A DNA stretch of 37,481 nt from Acidobacteriota bacterium. Lineage in GTDB: Bacteria > Acidobacteriota > Terriglobia > UBA7540. The notes under the pieces are model-generated. The model did no database searches. It was not told the origin of the DNA and saw only the letters and a list, made by a program, of their open reading frames with translations. The DNA is taken from positions 1-37,481 of the forward strand of contig JAKAWG010000052.1 in the NCBI GenBank assembly GCA_021817045.1, written 5' to 3'. Positions 30,742-37,481 of the stretch are shown here, in pieces (the first letter of the stretch is position 1; each line of letters opens with the position of its first letter). A program made the translations under genes and the position numbers.

Positions 30742-31803
30742 TCAATACGCGCGAGAGGCAAGAGCCACTTGGTTCTTGGCTTCAACCTTGAGCAGGATGG
30801 GTGGCGAAGCGTGATAGGTGCTTGCGTTCGACTCCACTTGCCCCACGACGTAGATCGGCTCCGCAATCGGCTTCGCCCAGGACTCAGCCCTGAGTGTGAA
30901 AGTATGGCTGGATTCCCCCGAGTGGACAAGCACTCCGTTCAGGCCGACGTTCACCACGCGGACGCCGGGCGGGAGGTTTTCTATCTGGCACGGAACGCGG
31001 CCTTCGAACCCGTTCTCACGCGCAATGCGGATTTTGACCGTCGCGCTTTTTCCAGGTTCGAGAACGATTTCTTTCGGTTGCGCGGCAACGTGAACGTCCG
31101 GAGGTGGCATGAGCGCGGCGACGAGCAATGGCCTGTCCGGGTCAGCCACACGAACCAGCTCGCGCCCGGCGACCCAGCCGCGGCCCTCGATCTTGAAAGG
31201 TGCGGCAGAAAGCCAGCCGGGGGCCTCTGCTGAAGCCGCCAGAATTAATGTCGTCGAGTCTTGACCTGGAAGGATCGTGGCGGGTTCGGCGGTGATGCTT
31301 TTCGAAAGGCCTGTGACCTTGATCTCAATCGGGCCTTCGTAACCCAGTCTTCGGTCGGCCAGAACCGTCAGGGGAGAGCGGCCGCCCCGCGGGATGTTGG
31401 GGTGTCGCGGGGAAGCGGTAAGAGTGAAATCCGGCGTGGCGTTGCGCACGATCAGTTGATAGCCAAAGTCAGGCCCTTGCAAGCCGCGCACATCTTTGAT
31501 GCGAAGCAGATACTCCCCGCTGGTCGGAGCGACAAAGTCCAGCCGTGAATCCGCGCCATACCCTGGCCCGCCATCGTCGTTGCGATAGGTAATAGTAAAA
31601 ACAGGCAGGCCGTTCGGGAAGAACCGGGAGCCCGGCGGCAGAACCTCAGCCCGGTAGACCGGCTCAGTGACGTAATGCCTCCGGAGTGGTGCCGAGGAAG
31701 GCCGTGCGTACCCTGTTGAAGCCTGCGAGTATAATGTCCGCATCCGGCTGGTCCGGGATGAACTGGATGCGGTCCAGCTCCTCGCCGACCATGATGTAAT
31801 CAT
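30742..31803 (-). pseudogene. PPC/Ig-domain protein, C-terminal part of the broken cytochrome-PPC gene
   Basis: From about 31680 down to the stop at 30742 this frame carries the continuation of the gene described next: HYVTEPVYRAEVLPPGSRFF, PVFTITYRNDDGGPGYG, SGEYLLRIKDVRGLQGPDFG (a PPC-type domain), then two Ig-like stretches with PRHPNIPRGGRSPLTVLADR and EIVLEPGKSATVKIRIAREN. The codons upstream of 31680 in this frame are out-of-frame translation and carry no homology. The joint lies near 31670-31685, where a single-base indel restores a continuous reading TTPEA to HYVTEP. Confidence 0.75.
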
Positions 31804-33430
31804 TCTCGTGAAATCCAGTTCGCGATACGAACCGATAACCCCTGGTGCGCGAGTCGCGGTCAGAAAGCGTCAGGTAGGTTTCGTTCAGGCACCGAATGGT
31901 GGCGCGTGGAATCGCCCGACCCTGGCTATCAAGCACGTCGATCACGGAGTCAAGCCGTGAGCCCAGCCGGTTCGCCGCCACGTCGACCACCAAGTGCTCG
32001 CCTCTCTGCGCCTCGAAGCGGAAGTAGTCCTGGTCAGGCGCCGCAGCCGGCTGATCAATCCGGCCATTAATCACAACCGGAGGCGTAATCGGCTGGGCTT
32101 CAGCGGGATTGTCGTTCGGCTCCTTCTCGTCGACCTGTGGATAGTTCGTGACGGCCAGATCGACGGTATTGGAAACCTCGCCAGTTGCGTTTTTGATATG
32201 GATCGGGAGCGTTGTCCACCAATCAGCCTTTCCGGGGGGCACGACGCGAACGGCCTTGATTCCGTCCAGGTTGGCACCCTGCACTTCGATCTCGGCAGAG
32301 TGCCCTGCTTCGATGCCGAGCGGGAACGCGCTCGAAATGTATGGCAGGTCGCCAGCGTACAGCCGATAAAAGTAGTCGGAGCCAGCCTTTTCGTCCTGGT
32401 CTTGAATCGAGATCGTGTAAAGACCGTTTGCGGGCAGCTTGTAGTGAAGCACGGCATCCGGATGGCTAGAGAACTTTCCGGTTTGGGCTAGTTGTTTGTC
32501 AGCCGGGTCGCGAAGGGTCAATACGGAGCGAAGCTTTGAGCCTAGTTTCGACGCGACGACCTGGAACACGGCCTCCTGCCCCGCGCGGCTGTGAAACTGA
32601 AAGGTATTCACATCGCCCGGCGCATTAATCGTCCCAGTGAGCACCGCAGGTAGGGTTACCCGCTGCGCATCGTGGTGTTTCCAGGAGTCCGCAGGATATT
32701 TTTGCGTGGTGACTTCAGGTAAAGCGCCGACGTCGAGCGCCATTACATTCGATGTCCCGAGCGGCGTCTGAATTCGGAACCAGTGAATTCCGGGCGCCAC
32801 AGAGCGGGATGCAATGACCTGAAGTGTGGCTTTCTGCTTCTTGCCCCGGGGCACCTCGGCGGAGGTGTCCACGTTGATTTTGATCTTCCGGGCCTTCTCT
32901 GGCAGATCTGTCACCAAAAGAACGCGCGCCCTGAGTCCCGGAGCGTCGAAGCGGACTGCCCTGGTTCCGGCCAGATTCCGCCATCGATCGTAAACGTCAT
33001 GCTGCTGCCCCGCCGCATCCCCACGGGCCAGATGTCTTTGATCACCGGTGGAATGAAGGGCGCGCGGGAACAGGCGAGGGACGACGGCTGCTCCACAGGC
33101 GCCGAGCCGTGAATAGGAGCCCCGGCTTGCTGAGAATGTAATGGAAACGTGGCCGGGAACAATCTCTGCACCGTGAGCGCCGCCTTTCATCAGGGTCTGG
33201 TAGGACGCCATGACGAAGCCGCCCATATGGGCCGCGCTGCTGTGGCAGGCAAAGCATTTTTCCTGGAGAATGCTCACGACCTCCTGATAGGAAGATTCGC
33301 CGGGCACTCGCGCGGCGCTTTCAACCTCGGGAGTTCGCGCTCCGGCTTGGGCGTCGAGCAGCGAAGGCAAGGCCACGAAAGCCACCACGGCCACCAGCGC
33401 GGCTGCGAGCCACACGCTACGCCAAGTCAT
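31664..33430 (-). pseudogene. Cytochrome c / PPC-domain protein, N-terminal and middle part (multiple frameshifts)
   Basis: The ATG at 33430 follows GAGG and gives a membrane leader (RSVWLAAALVAVVAFVALPS), then a haem-binding CFACH (59-63) with SSAAHMGGFVMASYQTLMKG, as in planctomycete-type cytochromes. After GAHGAEIVPGH the frame degenerates: the second half of the cytochrome domain, including any Met ligand, is missing. The family's IKDIWPVGMRRGSSMTFTID appears in a different frame at about 32985-33045. Homology returns to this frame near 32980 (NLAGTRAVRFDAPGLRARVL). Intact PPC-type beta domains follow (SRAGQEAVFQVVASKLGSKL, ANGLYTISIQDQDEK, EPNDNPAEAQPI, RGEHLVVDVAANRLGSRLDS) up to TTPEALRH and a stop at 31664, after which the gene continues in another frame. 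At least three frame changes plus a deletion. Confidence 0.78.
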
Positions 33431-33443
33431 TGGTTAGCCTCAC

Positions 33444-34460
33444 TCAGTGGTCAAACATGAATTCTTCACTCGTGAGCATGGCCCAGGCAAGATCCGACAG
33501 CGCGGCACGGCGTGGATTCACACCGTCTTTCACCGGCTGAGTTTCGGCTACGCGGAGCCGTGAAGTCAGCGCATTCAATTCCGCGCGCGTAGGATACCGG
33601 CTGTGAGCGGCCAGATAAAGATTGGTAACAATCTGGCTGTCCGAGTTGCCTGCCTCGATGAGCCTATCCAAGACGTTCCCTCTGGCGCGCAACTTGGTGT
33701 TGAGAGTATCGCCGTTAATGATGTGGAGCGCTTGAGTGATCGTGGGCACCGATGTGCGCTCACTCTCCTGCGTCTGCTCGCGCACAGGTCGACCGAAGGC
33801 GGTGAGGAAGTAGGACTGAACGGCGGTGTCGGGAAGCTGGAGCGCCCGCGTGCCGATCGGGTATCCGTTAAATTGCTCGGGTTCCTCGGTAACTTCAGAG
33901 AGAGCGTCCAGCAGCACCTCCGCCGGCAGCCGGCGAATTAGATAGTGCGAATAATACTTTTGGTCCACTACGTTCTCTTTTGTCGGCCGGGAACTGGTCT
34001 GGTATGTAGCCGACTGCATGATGGTGCGGATCAGGTAGTCCACATCCATGTGATGGGCAATAAAGTCCTCGACCATCGCATTGAGCAACGCTTCATTGGT
34101 GGGCGGGTTGGTGGCCCGCATGTCATCCACGGGCTCCACGAGACCCTCACCCATGAAATTCTTCCACACCCGGTTGACGATCGCCCGGGCAAAATAGGGA
34201 TTCTGCGGCGAAGTCAGCCACCGTGCAAAATACACGCGCAAATCCTGCGTCGTATTGAGCGGAAGAGCCGGAGCGTCGAACGGCTTGGGCGGCAGCGGAT
34301 GAGAAAACCGATCATCCGTATATTGACCCGTTAGCCCCGAGTAGACTGTAACGTCGCGAAAGATTGGTCCGAACCCCGGTCGCGATCCCGCCGGCTCGCC
34401 CATCTTCAAGCGCACCCTGGCAAAAAGATTTGCCATCCCGTAATAGTCTTCTGCGTCCAT
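33444..34460 (-). pseudogene. DUF1553 part of a DUF1549/DUF1553 (planctomycete-type) protein
   Basis: This is the C-terminal half of the gene that begins at 36082. Homology starts near 34446 with DAEDYYGMANLFARVRLKMG and runs through the DUF1553 signatures YFARWLTSPQNPYFARAIVN, RVWKNFMGEGLVEPVDDMRA, MDVDYLIRTIMQSATYQTSS, YYSHYLIRRLPAEVLLDALS, and ends LSDLAWAMLTSEEFMFDH at TAA/TGA by 33444. The ATG at 34460 is fortuitous. In intact homologues CHNHPLxKWTQ is followed at once by DDYYGMANLF, so exactly one base is missing near 34450. Its stop is 13 bases before the cytochrome-PPC start. The function of the family is unknown; it occurs with DUF1501 proteins, often in polysaccharide-related gene clusters. 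Confidence 0.82.
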
Positions 34461-36082
34461 TTGGCGAGCGGATGATTATGGCAGTGCGCGCAAGTGATAT
34501 TCATACCGAGGAAAGCCTCGGTCATGTTTTCCGAAATCTCCGTGGGATCGCGGTGTATGACCCAGTAGTTCGCCGCTCCATTCTGGAGCGTGTTTCCGCT
34601 CGCGGTAACAATTTGCCGCACAAATTGGTTCCACGGCTTGTCTCCGGCAACGCTCTGGCGAATCCAGTCGTAGTAACTCCACATTTCGGGATAAGAGAGC
34701 CGGTTGCTGGTGACCAGGAGCAGGTCCGACCACTTGTACGCCCAATAGTCAACAAACTCAGGTCGCTTCATCAGCGCGTCGATCAGCCGATTACGTTTGT
34801 CGGGAGATTTGTCATTCAGGAAGCGCTTGACTTCTTTTGGCGTGGGCAAGATGCCCGCAGCATCGAGGTATGCCCGGCGGATAAATTCTGAGTCCGAAGC
34901 GGGCGGCGACGGCGGCAGGTGAAGTTGCTCGAGGTGCGCCAACAGGAAGCTGTCGATGTAATTGTGCCGTGGCGCGCGCCGAAAGACGGCCTCATCAATG
35001 TTGTAAGGATACGGAATACGCATGCGCGCAAACGTCACGTGGCTCAGATACCATACCGTCACCGGTGCTTCCCCAAAGCCGTGCATGGTGACGAGACCCG
35101 AATCATCGACGGAGGCGACGCCTTCATCCCCGCTGTCGTATTTTGCCCAGCGGGTCACATCTTCGTAGTGGCTGTCCGAAAACTTTGCCAGCACGACGAG
35201 TTGCTGCCGGGCGCCTGCTGTCAAAGATGCTTCGTGCGGGTACACCTGAAGATCCACAATGCGGGGATCAGTGGGCTTCGGAGGCGGCATGCCCGCAGCG
35301 ATCCACCCGGAAATCACCTTGTATTCGGGCGAGCCCACGGGAAATCTTTGGCCGCCTCCGTGCGGAATGGTCAGAGTCGGCTTCAGCAGGATCAGGCTTA
35401 AGGCCGGTTGCAGGCGGTTCGTGCGCCGGCCGATCGCTTGATGGGTCAGCGTATAGTAGTCCGTCTCCGGATCAAATCCGCGCAGCGTCAGTTTGAAACC
35501 GTTTTTGCCCGCGGCCGCCCCGTGGCACGGACCGGAGTTGCAGCCCATTTTGGTCATGACGGGCAGAACCTGATTGCGGAAACTCCACACGAAAGGAGAG
35601 GTGAAGTTCTTCACCTCGACCGGAGCATCAGCGCGGAAGCCTTTCAAGGTCGCCGTCAGCTCTGTACGTCCGTTGCCCTCCGGGTGCACAAAGCCCTCCG
35701 CATCGGCTACGGCCACCTTGGGGTTCGAAATCCTGATAGCTGCTTGCGCGGTCACTTCGGCCGCGTGCCCGTCGGCGTAACTGGCCTCTACGACCACACG
35801 CTGGGTCATGAGTGGAATAGAGATGGAAACAAATGACGGCAGAATCTTGATCCCGGTAAGCGGAGAGGAGTTAGGATTCGGGTGAGCGGCAACGAACTGA
35901 ATCGGCTGGCTAGCATTGGCGTGAGTCCAGCCTGCGGCGTCCTTCTCCGACTTGTCAAAACCGTGATAAGGAGCCGCCTGTTGCCCCTGGCGGGGCTGAG
36001 CGCCTGCGGTGGCCGTAGCAATCGCGACCCAAACTAGAAGAGCGGTAGAGAAACGAGCCTTCCCTCTAAGAGAAACCTCCAT
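34406..36082 (-). pseudogene. Ig-like / cytochrome / DUF1549 part of the same protein
   Basis: The ATG at 36082 follows GGAGG six bases upstream and gives a signal peptide (FSTALLVWVAIATATAGAQ); the frame extends to 36160 without a better start. Domains: a Big2-like Ig domain (about 75-160, SFVSISIPLMTQRVVVEASY); a C-x4-C-H cytochrome-like motif (MGCNSGPCHGAAAGKNGFKL, Cys181-His187); a second Ig-like stretch (ARQQLVVLAKFSDSHYEDVT); DUF1549 (NYIDSFLLAHLEQLHLPPSP, FIRRAYLDAAGILPTPKEV, WAYKWSDLLLVTSNRLSY). It ends at NITCAHCHNHPLAKWTQ (second CxxCH from residue 531). After KWTQ the frame leaves the family and stops at 34406. One missing base separates it from the DUF1553 half. An assembly deletion in an otherwise intact gene is possible because nothing else in it is degenerate. 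Confidence 0.82.
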
Positions 36083-36125
36083 CTTGAGCCTCCGTCTTCC
36101 CTCGTTGTTGTTCTTGCGACTCCGT

Positions 36126-37019
36126 TCACGAAAACAATTCCACAATGGGATCGAAGCCATGGTCCACCAGCCGCACCTGTCTCCCTTCGGGAGTGTGTAA
36201 AATCAGGTCGATGGGAATACCCAACGCGTGGTAGACCGTGGCTGCCACATGAGCGGGTTGTACAGGTCGGTCCTGCGGAGCGGCAGCAATCGAATCCGAT
36301 GCACCGACCACCTGGCCGCCCTTGATGCCTCCGCCCGCAAACACAATCGTCCAGCATTGAGGCCAGTGATCGCGGCCACCAGCCGGATTGATGCGCGGCG
36401 TTCGGCCGAACTCGCCCGTCGCCACCACCAGCGTATTTCCGAGCAGTCCCCGCTGGTCCAAATCCTCGATCAAGGAGCTGAACGCGTTATCAAACATCGG
36501 TCCGACCAGACTCCCCATGCAACCGATCGGGCTGAATGGCGCAGAGCCATGAATGTCCCAAGTAATTTCATTGAAAACGGTCTCGAACATGTTTACCGTA
36601 ACGAAGCGCACGCCGTTTTCCACCAACCGGCGCGCCAGCAAGCAACCTTGGCCGAAGCGATTCATGCCATATTTCTTTCTGACGTCTTCCGGTTCTTGGC
36701 TCAGCTCAAACGCTGCGCGCGCTTTGTAGGAAGTCATGAGCGTGTAAGCTTCGTTGAAGGTGGAATCCATTAGCCTCGCGTCCTGGTTGCTTTCGAAATA
36801 GGAGACGGACTGATCGATGAGGTTACGCCAATCGCGGCGGCGGTCGACGCGTAAGGCTGCAATGTAATCGGGGGGGGGCATGTCCGGGACGTGGAAGTTA
36901 GGATCGGACGGGTCGGCGTTCAGGACAAACGGATCGTAATTTCTTTCCCAGGAATCCGGCTGTATCGCCGTGCGGGAGATTGCCGCCGAGCTGGCCGATC
37001 GGATAAGGCAGCAAAACAT
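36126..37019 (-). pseudogene. DUF1501 protein, main C-terminal part
   Basis: Sulfatase/alkaline-phosphatase-fold DUF1501 protein. Homology starts near 36955 (NYDPFVLNADPSDPNFHVPD) and continues through RRRDWRNLIDQSVSYFES, DVRKKYGMNRFGQGCLLARR, LVENGVRFVTVN, WDIHG, VVATGEFGRTPRINPAGGRD, HWPQCWTIVFAGGGIKGGQV, and ALGIPIDLILHTPEGRQVRL to the stop at 36126. Just upstream, the family sequence lies in another frame (MMQTGRLFRGGLESSNYGSV, then LPYPIGQLGGNLPHGDTAGF, about 36960-37110). The shift is at a run of A near 36950-36955, where removing one A restores GK-NYDPF. The gene lies 43 bases upstream of the DUF1549 start, as in intact clusters of this type. Confidence 0.82.
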
Positions 37020-37167
37020 TGGCCGGAATGGCGCCCTTCTCCTTATTCAACACGCTTCCGTAGTTAGACGATTCGAGCCCGCCACGAAACAGCCGCCCGG
37101 TCTGCATCATCTGGCAGCCGGTGTCGTGGACCGCCGCCGCCGTATGGTAGACCGAACGAAGCAGCGC

Positions 37168-37437
37168 CTACTTATCCGCGTGCTTCGCCATGCGTGGAAA
37201 AATTTCTGAAATCTCAATGCCGCTGACGTTGGTTCGAATCGGCTTGTAGGGTCCACGAATCGAGGCAGGCGCGTCCGGCTTCATGTCCCAGGTATCAAGC
37301 TGGCTCGGTCCGCCCACCAACATCAACTGAATGCAGTTGATGTCTTTTTGGGGGTTTATGGCACCTAGCAGGATGCTGCAAAACGGATGTTTTTTGAAAT
37401 GCGCATGCGATCCAGCGTGAAAAAGCCGAGCCGACAA
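37168..37437 (-). pseudogene. DUF1501 protein, N-terminal part ending at an in-frame TAG
   Basis: The frame reads CIQLMLVGGPSQLDTWDMKP, DAPASIRGPYKPI, GIEISEIFPRMAKHADK and then TAG at 37168-37170. The same frame continues past the stop as ALLRSVYHTAAAVHDTGCQM and MQTGRLFRGG, the normal continuation of the family, where the stop position is usually Tyr or another residue (HADKYALLRSV pattern). A single TAC/TAT to TAG change therefore explains the break. The true start is unclear: the frame is open to the window edge at 37481 and the first in-frame start is a TTG at 37437 inside a non-conserved leader, so the gene may begin outside the window or in another frame. Confidence 0.75.
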
Positions 37438-37481
37438 GTGAGATGTCGTACTTCCCGGTCGTCGGTTTTTCCATTTCGCAT

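Noticed and set aside
1..37481. CRISPR array, tRNA/rRNA genes, prophage or intact transposase
   Set aside because: No regularly spaced repeats, no cloverleaf or conserved rRNA segments and no transposase or integrase motifs were seen on either strand.

Overview
The window looks like a chromosomal fragment of an Acidobacteriota bacterium, probably a Solibacter/Bryobacter-type glycan degrader from soil. This is inferred from gene content: many enzymes with N-terminal RR-x-F-L (Tat) motifs, a VPS10/BNR repeat protein, a planctomycete-type DUF1501 / DUF1549-DUF1553 / cytochrome-PPC set, a short pilin-like gene, and a remnant of the small 'NRANxxKSTGPRTPEGK' protein family. A planctomycete or verrucomicrobial source is less likely but not excluded. 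I see no tRNA, rRNA, CRISPR array or intact transposase.

Layout. 1-1219 (+): the tail of a response-regulator receiver domain, then a sigma-54 activator broken by an internal deletion and frameshift. 1682-10746: three exported glycosidases, a GH106 alpha-L-rhamnosidase (+), a GH42 beta-galactosidase (-) and a GH20-like protein (-). 10747-11774: about 1 kb of non-coding or decayed DNA with an 82-bp inverted-repeat element, a frameshifted small gene and an AT-rich island with a 20-bp direct repeat. 11775-18779 (-): a tightly packed run read as class II aldolase-like protein, truncated D-lyxose isomerase, exported GH38 alpha-mannosidase, and E2, E1alpha and E1beta of a 2-oxoacid dehydrogenase, with ATGA overlaps. 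An RpiR-type regulator (19005-19925, -) lies just upstream. 20442-25088 (+): divergent from the regulator, an L-rhamnonate-dehydratase-like enzyme, an aldo-keto reductase, a COG3618 lactonase-type amidohydrolase and a D-2-hydroxyacid dehydrogenase interrupted by an in-frame TGA, all four with Tat-like N-termini. 25180-29118 (+): a large BNR/VPS10 protein and a methyltransferase. 29234-30689 (-): a lycopene-cyclase-domain membrane protein and a pilin-like protein. 30742-37437 (-): a DUF1501, DUF1549/DUF1553, cytochrome-c/PPC operon in which all three genes are broken.

How the genes may work together (inference). GH106 would free L-rhamnose. The reductase (as an aldose dehydrogenase), the COG3618 lactonase and rhamnonate dehydratase match the first three steps of oxidative 6-deoxysugar catabolism. 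An aldolase would give pyruvate plus lactaldehyde, and the 2-oxoacid dehydrogenase would take pyruvate to acetyl-CoA. In parallel, GH38 mannosidase plus a lyxose/mannose isomerase suggests mannose use. The unusual point is that enzymes normally cytoplasmic carry Tat-type leaders, so part of the pathway may run in the periplasm with pre-bound cofactors. The other strong theme is gene decay: at least six coding units are interrupted by indels or nonsense codons, and assembly error must be excluded before calling all of them pseudogenes.
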